Positions 1 to 8,555 of a stretch of 54,047 nucleotides of DNA are shown in pieces. This stretch comes from Sporosarcina luteola (GTDB taxonomy: Bacteria; Bacillota; Bacilli; Bacillales_A; Planococcaceae): contig NZ_BJYL01000038.1 of NCBI RefSeq assembly GCF_007991495.1, positions 1 through 54,047 of the forward strand, written 5' to 3'. A model generated the notes under the pieces. That model was not told the DNA's origin. It did no database searches and saw only the letters and a program-made list of their open reading frames with translations. The position numbers and the translations under genes are program-made. Numbering within the stretch: the first letter of the stretch is position 1; every line of letters begins with the position of its first letter.

Positions 1-20
1 TCACTCCCTCCTACTCGATT
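1..20. repeat. 20-bp exact repeat, copy at left edge
   Basis: The first 20 bases of the window (TCACTCCCTCCTACTCGATT) recur exactly at 52954-52973. Here they lie just downstream of the minus-strand FMN reductase gene; read on the minus strand they contain AGGAGGGAG, which resembles a ribosome binding site for a gene beyond the left edge. The match may extend further left, outside the window. Confidence 0.6.
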
Positions 21-34
21 GTGCTTGAAATCAA

Positions 35-601
35 TTAAAAATCATAAGAAGCGTCTCGATCTTCCCGCAGCTTTGTAAATGTTTCTGTTAATAAAACCGT
101 ATCCTCCACTAACCGTTCAAGGCGAAAGACCACATCATCGTTGACAATTTGTTTCTGGTGGAAATCTTTTTCCTCAATGAATACATACGTTTGAACAATT
201 TGAGCTTTCATATAAGCTAAGATGGGTTTTAATTGTTGTTCTACGATTAAATAATGCTTTGAAGAACCTGCTGTGACAACCATGCTTACAACTTTATCGA
301 GAAACGCATTTTGAGGAAGTAAATCGAAAATGTTTTTCAATGTGCCTGGAATGGATGCTTGGAAGATAGGAGTTCCAATAATAATCGCATCCGCATCCAT
401 TAACTGTTTTGTGACGAAGCCGGTATCGCCTTCGTATTCCAAGTAATTGCGTCCGTCGCTATATTGAATGTCGTAATCCGCTAAATCAATCAGTGTGAAC
501 TCTGCATCCGGGTATTTTCGAGCTATTTCTTCTGCTAAGTAATTCATTGCGGTTCTCGTTTTAGATCCAACAATTGAACCGGATAAACCAACGATTTTCA
601 T
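35..601 (-). CDS. NAD(P)H-dependent FMN reductase
   Basis: A 188-residue flavodoxin-like protein of the NADPH-dependent FMN reductase (SsuE/MsuE-like) family. The N-terminal GLSGSIVGSKTRTA is the phosphate-binding loop, and GTPIFQASIPGTLKNIFD (about residues 76-93) is the typical second flavin-contact segment. Such enzymes reduce free FMN for a two-component monooxygenase. That fits the context: it lies one base after the stop of the luciferase-like monooxygenase on the same strand (TAA-G-ATG), with GGGAGGG 8 bases before the ATG, so the two are probably translated from one mRNA. The partnership is inferred from position and family. It could instead supply FMNH2 to another oxygenase. Confidence 0.85.
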   Translation of the reverse strand: MKIVGLSGSIVGSKTRTAMNYLAEEIARKYPDAEFTLIDLADYDIQYSDGRNYLEYEGDTGFVTKQLMDADAIIIGTPIFQASIPGTLKNIFDLLPQNAFLDKVVSMVVTAGSSKHYLIVEQQLKPILAYMKAQIVQTYVFIEEKDFHQKQIVNDDVVFRLERLVEDTVLLTETFTKLREDRDASYDF

Positions 602-602
602 C

Positions 603-1673
603 TTATTTTCCCTCCCCGTTTTTCCTTGTGTATTTTCGGATGGCCGGTAAAATTTCCGTACCGATGATTTCGATATTGTTCGCTAATTTATCAAAAGGCA
701 TGCCGCCAAAATCCATTTGAGCCAGATAGCGTTGATGGCCAAAGACTTCGTGTTGGTGCAGAATTTTTTCAATGATTTCCGCTGGGCTGCCAACATTGAT
801 GACGCTGCGTGGATCAGCCGCTTGCGCAAATGCTTGTTTCGGGAACCCTTGTCCGTTCGTCAGTTTCATCCCTTCATTAATGAAAGGATACATCTCTCTC
901 ATTGCTTCTTGTGTCGTTTTCGCTGCGTAGAAAAAACCAGTTGTGCCGACAGGTAAAGTCGCCGGGTCAAAGCCATTGCTCGCTGCAACTTCCCGATACG
1001 CATCGATGGATCGCTTGAAAACGCTGGCAGGCCCACCTAAAGTAGCCAGCATCATTGGAGCACCGGCATAACCCGCCTTCATGGCACTTGCCGGAGTTCC
1101 GCCAACAGCGCGCCAAATAGGGAGTGACCCATTTTTAGGACGCGGCAGCACTTTGGCATTGCGTAAAGGTGCACGGAATTGGCCATTCCAATTCACTACT
1201 TCTTCTTTATTAATTTGAAGCAAAAGATCAAATTTCTCTTCGAATAAAGCCTCGTAATCACGAAGGTCATATCCCAATAATTCAAAAAGCCCTACACGGG
1301 AGGCGCGACCGGCAACAATTTCAGCACGGCCATCTGAGATTAAATCGATCGTCGCAAAATCTTCGTACACACGCACCGGATCAGATGTACTGAGAATCGT
1401 GGAAGAGCTTCCGATCCTAATCTTTTCGGTTGCTTGCGCAATGGCAGACAAAACAACTGTGTGTGCTTGCGTCGTAAAATACTCCTGGTGGCTTTCACCG
1501 ACACTAAAGAAGTCAATGCCTGCTTGCTCAGCCAATTTAGCCAACTCGATGATTTCTTGGATTCGTTGTTGAGGAGAAATTCGCTCCCCGGTGTTCGGAT
1601 TCGGGATATGATCCCCTAATGTATAAAGTCCAAATTCAAGCCCGTTATCCGGGTCAATTCGATATTCTTTCAT
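603..1673 (-). CDS. LLM-class flavin-dependent monooxygenase
   Basis: A 356-residue bacterial-luciferase-like TIM-barrel protein. Seen in the sequence: LAEQAGIDFFSVGESH near the N-terminus, the IRIGSSSTILSTSDPVRVYEDFATID core and the RAEIVAGRAS segment, all typical of LLM oxidoreductases using FMNH2 and O2. The C-terminal GSPAEIIEKILHQHEVFG is the usual helix before the end of the barrel. The length is normal. It is the first gene of a two-gene minus-strand operon with the FMN reductase, which would supply reduced flavin. The substrate cannot be told; members act on alkanesulfonates, long-chain alkanes, nitrilotriacetate and others. Only a weak AGG precedes the ATG. Copy 1 of the 47-bp palindrome lies upstream, between this gene and the divergent SulP gene. 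Confidence 0.85.
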   Translation of the reverse strand: MKEYRIDPDNGLEFGLYTLGDHIPNPNTGERISPQQRIQEIIELAKLAEQAGIDFFSVGESHQEYFTTQAHTVVLSAIAQATEKIRIGSSSTILSTSDPVRVYEDFATIDLISDGRAEIVAGRASRVGLFELLGYDLRDYEALFEEKFDLLLQINKEEVVNWNGQFRAPLRNAKVLPRPKNGSLPIWRAVGGTPASAMKAGYAGAPMMLATLGGPASVFKRSIDAYREVAASNGFDPATLPVGTTGFFYAAKTTQEAMREMYPFINEGMKLTNGQGFPKQAFAQAADPRSVINVGSPAEIIEKILHQHEVFGHQRYLAQMDFGGMPFDKLANNIEIIGTEILPAIRKYTRKNGEGK

Positions 1674-1767
1674 ATACGTTCAACCTGCTTTCATAAAAAA
1701 ATACTTTCCCTGTTAGTATAGGTCAACCGTCATTGATATGCATGAATGGGAACCCGCCAAAACCACA

Positions 1768-1814
1768 GGTGCCTGCCACCGACGCAATTCAGAATTGTGT
1801 TGGTGACAGGCACC
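1768..1814. repeat. 47-bp palindromic repeat, copy 1
   Basis: Two 23-bp arms around a central A. The left arm opens GGTGCCTGCCACC; the arms differ at three positions, making this the most diverged of the six copies. It sits between two divergently transcribed genes, so it cannot be serving as the terminator of either. A short T-rich run follows on the plus strand. Confidence 0.85.
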
Positions 1815-1881
1815 TTCTTTTTCAGTCTGTTATAATTGAAACGCTTTGAATTATCTATTGTAAATAAGAGGAGAACAACAT

Positions 1882-3291
1882 ATGCATACTTTTAAACAAC
1901 AGTGGCTCGGAAATGTACGGGCCGATATTTTAGCGGGAATCGTTGTGGGACTTGCACTCATTCCTGAAGCATTGGCTTTTGCATTCATCGTTGGAGTAGA
2001 TCCGCGTGTCGCGCTCTATGCTTCATTCACAATTGCCGTCATTACTTCGTTTGTCGGCGGTCGACCGGGTTTGATTTCCGCGGCAACCGGCGCGATGGCA
2101 TTAGTCCTCGTCAACTTGATGGCGGATCATGGCTTGCAATATGTGTTAGCGGCCACAGTTTTGACTGGGATCATTCAATTAATACTCGGGGGACTTGGAG
2201 TTGCGAATTTAATGCGCTTCATCCCGAACTCCGTCATGCTCGGCTTCGTGAACGCGCTCGGCATTATGATCTTCATCACCCAGCTGCCTTACTTACGGGG
2301 AAATGACGCGATGACGTATCTTTTTGCAATCGCGACATTGGTTCTCGTTTACGCGGTTCCGCGTTTCTTCACGGCTATACCCGCACCACTTATTGCGATT
2401 GTCGTCATGACAGGCATTGCACTTATGAGCGGCGTATCGCTGCAATCAATCGGTGATTTAGGGAAGATGCCGAGCTCACTGCCAACGTTTTTCTTTCCTG
2501 ATATTCCGCTGAATTTTGAAACGTTGAAAATCATCCTACCGTATTCATTGGCGTTATCCATTGTCGGTTTACTCGAATCATTGCTCACTTCCCAAGTGCT
2601 GGATGATATGACGGACACGCCGAGCAATAAAAACCAGGAAGCACGTGGACAAGGAATCGCCAACTTCTTCACAGGATTTTTTGGAGGAATGGCAGGATGT
2701 GCGTTAATTGGCCAATCGATGATCAATATTAAATCGGGTGGGCGGGGACGTCTTTCCACTTTCACAGCTGGTGTTTTTCTCATGTTTTTGATCATTGTTT
2801 TGGGAGATGTCGTCGTCAAAATTCCGATGCCGGTGCTTGCGGGCGTGATGATCATGGTCGCTGCGACAACCTTCAATTGGGGATCGTTCAAGTTCCTGAA
2901 ACAAGCGCCGAAAACGGAATCGCTCGTGATGCTGATTACCGTCGCGATCATTTTATATACACATAACCTGGCAATTGGCGTCGTCGTCGGTGTTATCATG
3001 AGCTCGCTATTTTTTGTCGCCAAAATATCTCGTGTGACTGTGACGAGTGATGCGGGCATATATAGAGTAAAAGGACCGTTATTTTTCGCATCTACGACTA
3101 AATTCATCCAGTCATTTAAAGATATAAAGGAAAAGGAAATCATTATCGACTTCGAAGATAGCCAGCTATGGGACGAATCTTCTGTTGGAGCGGTAGTGAA
3201 AGTGAAGCAGAAGCTTGAGGAAGAAGGGGGGGCAGTCACCATTCGAGGTCTCAATTCTTCAAGTGAGCAGCTGTACGGAAAGTTATTATAG
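1882..3291 (+). CDS. SulP-family inorganic anion transporter
   Basis: A 469-residue membrane protein of the SulP (SLC26) family. The N-terminal segment ADILAGIVVGLALIPEALAFAFIVGVDPRVALY is the SulP signature helix region, followed by roughly ten further hydrophobic segments up to about residue 385. A short cytoplasmic C-terminus (about 390-469) has the STAS-domain pattern (YRVKGPLFFAST, then IIIDFEDSQLWDESSVGAVVKV). Family members carry sulfate, bicarbonate or other anions, usually with Na+ or H+; the substrate here is not visible. GAGGAG lies 7 bases before the ATG. The next gene, a universal stress protein, starts 14 bases downstream, an association that suggests one transcription unit. Confidence 0.9.
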   Translation: MHTFKQQWLGNVRADILAGIVVGLALIPEALAFAFIVGVDPRVALYASFTIAVITSFVGGRPGLISAATGAMALVLVNLMADHGLQYVLAATVLTGIIQLILGGLGVANLMRFIPNSVMLGFVNALGIMIFITQLPYLRGNDAMTYLFAIATLVLVYAVPRFFTAIPAPLIAIVVMTGIALMSGVSLQSIGDLGKMPSSLPTFFFPDIPLNFETLKIILPYSLALSIVGLLESLLTSQVLDDMTDTPSNKNQEARGQGIANFFTGFFGGMAGCALIGQSMINIKSGGRGRLSTFTAGVFLMFLIIVLGDVVVKIPMPVLAGVMIMVAATTFNWGSFKFLKQAPKTESLVMLITVAIILYTHNLAIGVVVGVIMSSLFFVAKISRVTVTSDAGIYRVKGPLFFASTTKFIQSFKDIKEKEIIIDFEDSQLWDESSVGAVVKVKQKLEEEGGAVTIRGLNSSSEQLYGKLL

Positions 3292-3305
3292 AGGGAGGAA
3301 TGAAT

Positions 3306-3719
3306 ATGAAGATCGCTGTAGCTATCGACGGGTCGGAAAATGCACTGCGTGCTGCGAAACATGCAATTACGCTCGCCCAATACTTCCCCGAAGCACAATT
3401 GGAAGTCATCTATGTAGCGGATTACAATAAAGCAAAAGACGAACGGCTCTTATCGCAAAGTGAGGAAAGTCTTCTGCTGAAACGAAAGCAAAAAATGGAT
3501 CCCGTTTTGGAATTGGCTCATACTGTCGGCGTAAAGGTAAAAACAACAATGCTAAAAGGGAACCCGAGCCAGGAAATTATAAAATATGTGAACACCGAAG
3601 CGGTGGATCAACTCGTCATCGGCAGCCGGGGGTTAAATGCATTTCAGGAAATGGTGCTTGGCAGCGTCAGCCATAAAGTGATGAAGCACGTGGATTGCCC
3701 GGTTACAATAGTGAAGTGA
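3306..3719 (+). CDS. Universal stress protein, UspA family
   Basis: A 137-residue cytoplasmic UspA-type protein. It opens with MKIAVAIDGSENAL and ends with the ATP-binding signature G-S-R-G-L then LGSVSHKV and HVDCPVTIVK, matching the G-2x-G-9x-G(S/T) pattern of nucleotide-binding Usps. An earlier in-frame ATG at 3300 is only one base from GGGAGG, so the second ATG at 3306 (7-base spacing) is the better start. It follows the SulP transporter by 14 bases and is probably co-transcribed, perhaps as a sensor or regulator of that transporter; that role is inference. Confidence 0.88.
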   Translation: MKIAVAIDGSENALRAAKHAITLAQYFPEAQLEVIYVADYNKAKDERLLSQSEESLLLKRKQKMDPVLELAHTVGVKVKTTMLKGNPSQEIIKYVNTEAVDQLVIGSRGLNAFQEMVLGSVSHKVMKHVDCPVTIVK

Positions 3720-3726
3720 AAAACAA

Positions 3727-3773
3727 GGTGCCTGCCACCAACGCAATTCTGAATTGTGTTGGTGGCAGGCACC
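3727..3773. repeat. 47-bp palindromic repeat, copy 2
   Basis: Same palindrome with one arm difference (G.T-type) and a central T, the opposite orientation to copies 1 and 4-6. Flanking AAACAA/TTGTTT lengthens the stem, and TTGTTTTA follows. It lies 7 bases after the Usp stop, so it may also end that transcript. Confidence 0.9.
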
Positions 3774-3779
3774 TTGTTT

Positions 3780-4214
3780 TATTCAGATAATATATGACGG
3801 TTGTATACATTAAATGAGGACAGAGACTGTATTAGTAACTTGATGATTTTTTATTATATTTTATGAATCAAAATGAATTGCCATAAGCATAAGACATGTA
3901 GGTGTCAGCTTTAAGCTTGTTATAAGACACTTGGGTAAGTGAAAAGGTGTTCTATGCAAAATGACTCGATTTGTCAAGAGATAAGGCAGGATATTTCGCG
4001 TTAGAAAAAAATCCTGTCACAAAATAGTCTTTTTTAGTTGCTTTTCACCTGATAGTTTATTACTATTTTAACTGTACAATAATTAGTCATCTAATTGTTA
4101 GGCGGCATAAATGAATTTTGAGTGAATCGTCATCTTGAGTTTCATTTTTATTCAATTGATTTACAGGTTATTTATTTTTAGCTTCATAATACAATCGGGA
4201 AAGGAATGACAAGA
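3780..4214. other. Intergenic region before SDR cluster
   Basis: About 435 bases without a gene. It holds no convincing small open frame. Near its right side a TACAAT -10-like hexamer (4075-4080) is followed directly by the inverted repeat at 4081-4096. No clear -35 element was found. Confidence 0.5.
4081..4096. promoter_or_regulatory. Candidate operator, inverted repeat
   Basis: AATTAG-TCAT-CTAATT is a perfect 6-6 inverted repeat directly after a TACAAT -10-like hexamer, about 120 bases before the first dehydrogenase. It is the kind of site a MarR repressor such as the one at 7954-8367 could use. No copy was seen before the marR gene itself, so the pairing is a guess. Confidence 0.35.
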
Positions 4215-5009
4215 ATGGGCAGAGTAGAAAATAAGGTGGCGTTAGTAACGGGTGCAGCTTCAGGGATCGGCTTATCGTCAGCACGACTTTTAGCGAAAGA
4301 AGGTGCAAAGGTTGTTTTGGCGGATTTCAATGAGGAGGGCGCTAAAAACGCGGCGGAAGAGATTCGAGCACAAGGCGGGGAAGCAATCGGAATTTTCTTA
4401 GATGCAGGCGATGGAGAATCGGTTAAACATGCAGTAGAGCATACGGTTAATCACTATGGAAAAATCGACATCCTCTACAATAATGTCGGCTTGACGAATA
4501 TCCGTAAAGATTTGGACATTGTAAATATCGATTTGGACGAATGGGATCGACTAATGAATGTTAACTTGAAAAGTGTCCTTATAGGTTGCAAGTATGCAAT
4601 TCCACATATGATTGAAAACGGCGGCGGCTCAATTATTAACACCGCTTCTATGGCAGGCTTTTTCAGTGATGCAATTCGCGTTGCGTACGGCGCGTCGAAA
4701 GCTGGCGTCGTCAATATGACAAAATATACAGCGACACAATATGGAAAGCATAATATCCGATGTAATGCAGTAGCTCCTGGATTGATTTTGACACCGGCAG
4801 CGAAAAACAATATGTCTGAGGAATTATTAAACACCTTTGCGAAATACAATGCATTGCCTTATCACGGAGAAGCGGATGATATCGGAAACACTGTCCTATT
4901 CTTAGCATCGGACGAATCGAAGTTCATTACCGGACAAACGATTCAAGTTGAAGGTGGCCATTATCTTGCGAATCCTACAGTTCCAGACTTTAAGGAAATG
5001 TACAAATAA
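4215..5009 (+). CDS. Short-chain dehydrogenase/reductase (SDR 1)
   Basis: A 264-residue classical SDR. It has the TGAASGIG nucleotide-binding loop, a LYNNVG version of the NNAG motif, and the catalytic Ser (NTASMAG) and YGASK (Tyr-x3-Lys), ending with FITGQTIQVEGG. An ATG at 4206 touches the GGGAAAGGA Shine-Dalgarno sequence, while the ATG at 4215 is 9 bases from AAGGA, so 4215 is chosen. It is the first gene of a cluster with an MFS transporter and two more SDRs, so it probably oxidises or reduces an alcohol or ketone carried by that transporter. The substrate is unknown. Asp in VVLADFNEE suggests NAD(H) preference. Confidence 0.88.
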   Translation: MGRVENKVALVTGAASGIGLSSARLLAKEGAKVVLADFNEEGAKNAAEEIRAQGGEAIGIFLDAGDGESVKHAVEHTVNHYGKIDILYNNVGLTNIRKDLDIVNIDLDEWDRLMNVNLKSVLIGCKYAIPHMIENGGGSIINTASMAGFFSDAIRVAYGASKAGVVNMTKYTATQYGKHNIRCNAVAPGLILTPAAKNNMSEELLNTFAKYNALPYHGEADDIGNTVLFLASDESKFITGQTIQVEGGHYLANPTVPDFKEMYK

Positions 5010-5042
5010 TATATTCATCTAGATCAGAGAGGAAATACAACA

Positions 5043-6311
5043 ATGAATCAGAAATCGAAATTTCATTACGCGTGGTGGATTTTAATTGCGCTTAGTATCA
5101 TTGTCGGGGTAGGTAAAGGAGCTATTAATAATACGGCTGGACTTTTCCTGACGAGTGTAACGGAAGATCTTGGAATTGGTATGGGATCATTATCGCTTTA
5201 CTTTAGTGTTTCAGCTGTTGTGACACTATTTTTCTTGCCGATTGGCGGAAAGCTAATGGCGAAATACGATACCCGCTTGATTCTTTCAATGGGAATTGTT
5301 TTACAGGCCGGCGCATTTGCGTTATTTGGTTTCATGAGTTCTGTATGGGGCTGGTATTTATTAGCGATCCCTTTGGCGGTTGGTGGCGTATTTATCACGG
5401 TTATTGCAGGACCAGTCATCATCAACCAATGGTTTAAAAAGAGCAATGGTTTGGCATTGGGCGTACTTAGTGCAGTTGGTGGCGGGATTGGTGCCATTTC
5501 ACAGATCATTGCAGCAGCTTTGATTGGTGATTTCGGCTGGCGTTATGCATACATGATGGTTGGTGGCGTTGCAATCCTGATTGTAGTTCCGATTGTCATC
5601 TTGCTTATCAAACGTTCACCGCAGGCACATGGTGTTTTACCATACGGAGCGGAAGATGTGAATGTTGGGCAAGAAAATGTACAGGGAGTTAGTGCAGCTG
5701 AGGCTGGAATTGACATGGCAACAGCAAAATAATCGACTGCACTTTATATGTTAATCGTATTTTTCTTTTTCCTTACATCGATTGCCAGTTTCTCAATGCA
5801 TATTCCGACATACTTGAAAAATCAAGGGTTTGATATTGCATTTGCTGGAAATATTATGGGTACTTATATGATTGGGGTTCTTATCGGATCACTTGTCTTA
5901 GGATTCTTAGTTGATAAATTAGGTTCTAAATATACAGCAATTCTTGCGATGATTGCTGGAATAATTGCAATCTGTTTGCTTCTGTTCGCGAATAAGAGTA
6001 CGGCGATGATCACAATTGCAGTGGTTCTTTTCAGTTTGATCGGTTCCTCAATTGGTATTGTCGCGCCGGCATTAACTTCAACAATTTTTGGAAAGAAAGC
6101 CTATAGTGAGATTTATTCTACGGCATCTTTGGGACTTGCGATCTCATCCATTATTGCATTACCGGCTTACGGTTTTGTTTATGATGCGACTGGAAGCTAT
6201 ACAACGGTTTTATATGCGATCATGATTATGCTTGTCATTAATATTGGCTGTATATTTATTGCATTTAACAATAAAAAGAAATTAATCAAACAAGGTGCTT
6301 GGACGGATTGA
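5043..6311 (+). pseudogene. MFS transporter interrupted by in-frame stop
   Basis: Two open stretches in the same frame together make one normal-length MFS permease of about 422 codons. Codons from 5043 give an N-half with six membrane segments (FHYAWWILIALSIIVGVGKG and on); TAA at 5730-5732 stops it; the frame continues unshifted through STALYMLIVFFFLT to the TGA at 6309, giving the six C-terminal segments. The stop follows a run of A (GCA AAA TAA TCG), so a single A-to-T change in an AAA codon would explain it. No good ribosome binding site precedes the ATG at 5748. The family resembles oxalate/formate-antiporter-type (OFA) MFS. It lies between SDR genes in one orientation. Either a recent loss of function, two separately made halves, or a sequencing error. 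Confidence 0.85.
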
Positions 6312-6343
6312 GTATTGTAACTGTTGAAAAGGAGAGGTTTCGA

Positions 6344-7093
6344 ATGAGATTACAAGGTAAAGTGGCAATTATTACAGGAAGTGCATCAGGGATCGGAAGA
6401 GGGATAGCTCTTGCGATGGCGAAAGAAGGCGCGCATATTGCCGTCGTTGATATCAATGAAGAAAAAGGGAAAGAAACAGTAAAAGAGTTGAACGAGCTTA
6501 CAGAAAGTATGCTGTTCATCAAAGACATTTCGAAACCTGAAAACATCAATGAAATAGTACAAGCGGTCGTAGCGAAGTTTGGCAAATTGGATATACTCGT
6601 AAATAATGCGCACGCGTCCCGACAAGCTATGTTTGCTGAAACAACGATGGAAATGATTGACTTATCCTTTGGCACGGGCTTTTATCCGACATTCCATTTC
6701 ATGCAAGCTGCGTATCCTGAGTTGAAGAAAACAAAAGGTAAAGTGATTAACTTCGCATCAGGTGCTGGTTTGGATGGTCAACCGACACAAGCATCTTACG
6801 CTGCGGCGAAAGAAGCGATCCGCGCGATTTCACGTGTGGCGGCAAACGAATGGGGTCCTGAAGGCATCAATGTAAACCTGATTTCACCGATCGCATTGAC
6901 ACCAGGCGTGGAAGCATGGGCTCAAAGTGCGCCGGATATGTATGAAGCGATGATCAACCGCATTCCGTTGCGACGTTTAGGCGATCCGGAAGGTGATATC
7001 GGGCGCACAGCAGTATTTTTGGCGAGCGACGATGCGAACTACATTACTGGACAAACAATCATGGTTGACGGCGGCTCTATCAAGTTACGATAA
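6344..7093 (+). CDS. Short-chain dehydrogenase/reductase (SDR 2)
   Basis: A 249-residue classical SDR. Visible: TGSASGIG loop, HIAVVDINEE (acidic residue, NAD preference), VNNAH replacing the usual NNAG, catalytic Ser in NFASGAG, SYAAAK for Tyr-x3-Lys, and YITGQTIMVDGG near the end. The open frame extends back to 6299, but GGAGAGG at 6331-6337 lies 6 bases before ATG 6344, and alignment of the Rossmann strand also supports this start. It follows the broken MFS gene by 32 bases and precedes SDR 3 by 13 bases, so all four genes probably form one operon. Substrate unknown. Confidence 0.88.
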   Translation: MRLQGKVAIITGSASGIGRGIALAMAKEGAHIAVVDINEEKGKETVKELNELTESMLFIKDISKPENINEIVQAVVAKFGKLDILVNNAHASRQAMFAETTMEMIDLSFGTGFYPTFHFMQAAYPELKKTKGKVINFASGAGLDGQPTQASYAAAKEAIRAISRVAANEWGPEGINVNLISPIALTPGVEAWAQSAPDMYEAMINRIPLRRLGDPEGDIGRTAVFLASDDANYITGQTIMVDGGSIKLR

Positions 7094-7106
7094 GGAGATG
7101 TTGAAA

Positions 7107-7841
7107 ATGGGTAAATTGAACGGAAAAGTAGCGATTGTCACAGGTGGAGCTTCTGGTATCGGCGAAGGAATGGTTGATCTATTCCAAGCGGAAGGTGCAA
7201 TTGTAATTGCAGCTGATATTAACGAAGAAGCATTACAACGTGCAAGTGAAAAGGAAAATGTGCATGGCATGAGGTTGAATGTAGCGTCCGATGAAGAGTG
7301 GGCTGCATTTGCAAAAGAAGTAAAAGAAAAATTTGGGCGCATCGATGTACTTGTAAACAACGCCGGCATTTCCTCTGAAAAACCGTATTCGGAAATTGGC
7401 ATGGATGATTGGCAAAAAATGATGGCAATCAACAGCTTCGGTCCATTTGCGGGTATGAAGCATGTTGCGCCAATTATGGCAGAACAAAAGAGCGGTTCGA
7501 TCGTTAATATTTCTTCATATACAGCACAAATCGGACAAGGGTTTAACCATTATTCTGCATCCAAAGGAGCTGTACGCGCGATTTCCAAGGCAGCAGCGAC
7601 AACATTCGGACGTCTTGGAGTGCGTGTAAATGCGTTATTCCCTGGGATTATTGAAACACCTATGACTCAAAACTTAAGTGCATCAAAAGAACTGCTTGAC
7701 CAACTCGTTCGCGCAACACCTTTGCAACGTCTTGGGAAACCGGCCGATATTGCCAACGCGGCTCTATTCCTGGCAAGTGATGATTCTTCTTATATTACAG
7801 GAGCGGAAATTGTCATCGACGGCGGCTTCTCTGCACAATAA
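7107..7841 (+). CDS. Short-chain dehydrogenase/reductase (SDR 3)
   Basis: A 244-residue classical SDR with TGGASGIG, IVIAADINEE, LVNNAGIS, NISSYTAQ (catalytic Ser), HYSASKGA (Tyr-x3-Lys) and YITGAEIVIDGG. AAGGAG at 7092-7097, directly overlapping the end of SDR 2, is 9 bases from ATG 7107; an ATG at 7098 touches it and is unlikely. It is the last gene of the SDR/MFS operon and is followed by a hairpin at 7861-7888. Three distinct SDRs around one transporter suggest stepwise oxidation of a polyhydroxy or cyclic compound, or separate stereoisomers; this is inference. Confidence 0.88.
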   Translation: MGKLNGKVAIVTGGASGIGEGMVDLFQAEGAIVIAADINEEALQRASEKENVHGMRLNVASDEEWAAFAKEVKEKFGRIDVLVNNAGISSEKPYSEIGMDDWQKMMAINSFGPFAGMKHVAPIMAEQKSGSIVNISSYTAQIGQGFNHYSASKGAVRAISKAAATTFGRLGVRVNALFPGIIETPMTQNLSASKELLDQLVRATPLQRLGKPADIANAALFLASDDSSYITGAEIVIDGGFSAQ

Positions 7842-7860
7842 TTGAACATATATTATGTAT

Positions 7861-7888
7861 GAACCCAAATTTGATTGAATTTGGGTTC
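7861..7888 (+). terminator. Hairpin after SDR operon
   Basis: GAACCCAAAT and ATTTGGGTTC form a 10-bp stem around an 8-base loop, followed by ATTTTCAT. It lies 20 bases after the SDR 3 stop, so it probably ends the SDR operon and separates it from marR. Confidence 0.65.
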
Positions 7889-7953
7889 ATTTTCATATAT
7901 ATAGGGTTGTATATGGTAAAATAGATTTGCTTATTTAGAAAGTAGGGGGAAGA

Positions 7954-8367
7954 ATGAAGGAAGAAACGATTTTTGACATCATACACAATATGGACAAGTT
8001 CACGAATAACTTGATCATTCAATGGAATAAAATCTTTAATGAAGAATTGGGCGTTTCCCACATACTCCTTCTTGGCCATTTAGCTTCGAAAGGGAAAAGC
8101 CGGCCATCTGATATTGCGAAAGTTCTTGGACTGACACCTCCCACTGTTACTCATTTATCAGAGAAACTGGTAAAAAAGAAACTTGCCGTGCGCTCGACTG
8201 ATGAAGAAGACAGGCGCATCGTCTATTTAAGTATTACAGAAGCGGGCAAAGAAATTTTACAACGCGCAAACCTGGAAGGCCAAATATTGAGAAGAAATCT
8301 ATTTGAAAAGCTAACAATTGAGGAACAGCAGCAAATGCTCCGTATTTATCAGAAATTGAATGAATAA
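7954..8367 (+). CDS. MarR-family transcriptional regulator
   Basis: A 137-residue winged-helix protein. ILLLGHLASKGKSRPSDIAKVLGLTPPTVTHLSEKLVKKKLAVRSTDEEDRRIVYLSITEAGKEIL is the MarR DNA-binding helix and wing, with the DxRR motif before the beta wing. It would act as a ligand-responsive dimeric repressor. It follows the three-SDR cluster on the same strand but behind a terminator-like hairpin, with an extended -10 element (TGGTAAAAT) at 7914-7922, so it has its own promoter. The neighbouring SDR/MFS operon is the most likely target. GGGGG lies a few bases before the ATG. Confidence 0.88.
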   Translation: MKEETIFDIIHNMDKFTNNLIIQWNKIFNEELGVSHILLLGHLASKGKSRPSDIAKVLGLTPPTVTHLSEKLVKKKLAVRSTDEEDRRIVYLSITEAGKEILQRANLEGQILRRNLFEKLTIEEQQQMLRIYQKLNE

Positions 8368-8379
8368 GAACTATTTTAA

Positions 8380-8425
8380 GGTGCCTGCCACCAACACAAT
8401 TCTGAATTGTGTTGGTAGCAGGCAC
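8380..8425. repeat. 47-bp palindromic repeat, copy 3
   Basis: Same palindrome, central T, right arm changed at one internal position and at its last base (ends GGCACT instead of GGCACC). It lies 12 bases after the marR stop, followed by GTGTTTTTTC, so it could end marR transcription before the clpE promoter. Confidence 0.88.
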
Positions 8426-8455
8426 TGTGTTTTTTCGCATCTTCAAGCATAAATC

Positions 8456-8484
8456 TTGAAAGTCAAAAAAGGTCAGTGTATAAT
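8456..8484 (+). promoter_or_regulatory. SigA-type promoter of clpE
   Basis: TTGAAA (8456-8461), a 17-base spacer, and TATAAT (8479-8484). The spacing is ideal and the -10 is perfect. The first CtsR heptad pair occupies the spacer. Confidence 0.8.
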
Positions 8485-8510
8485 AAAATCATAAGTCAAA
8501 GATAGTCAAT
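8461..8510 (+). promoter_or_regulatory. Two CtsR operator sites before clpE
   Basis: The CtsR consensus is a direct heptad repeat, RGTCAAA-N3-RGTCAAA. Site 1 is AGTCAAA-AAA-GGTCAGT (8461-8477), within the promoter spacer; site 2 is AGTCAAA-GAT-AGTCAAT (8494-8510), just after the -10 element. A further GTCAAAT follows at 8511. Together they predict repression by CtsR and induction by heat or protein damage, as for B. subtilis clpE. Confidence 0.82.
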
Positions 8511-8555
8511 GTCAAATCACATAAATGAATGAACCATATAAGGAGGAAATGATTT

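Noticed and set aside
1847..1862. cre-like sequence before the SulP gene (TTGAAACGCTTTGAA)
   Set aside because: The central CG is out of register with the consensus and the flanks do not match.
2349..3398. 349-codon open frame on the minus strand
   Set aside because: It is antisense to the SulP and Usp genes, both of which have clear family motifs and good ribosome binding sites.
5730..5732. Programmed readthrough or selenocysteine at the MFS stop
   Set aside because: The stop is TAA, not TGA, and no recoding signal is visible downstream.
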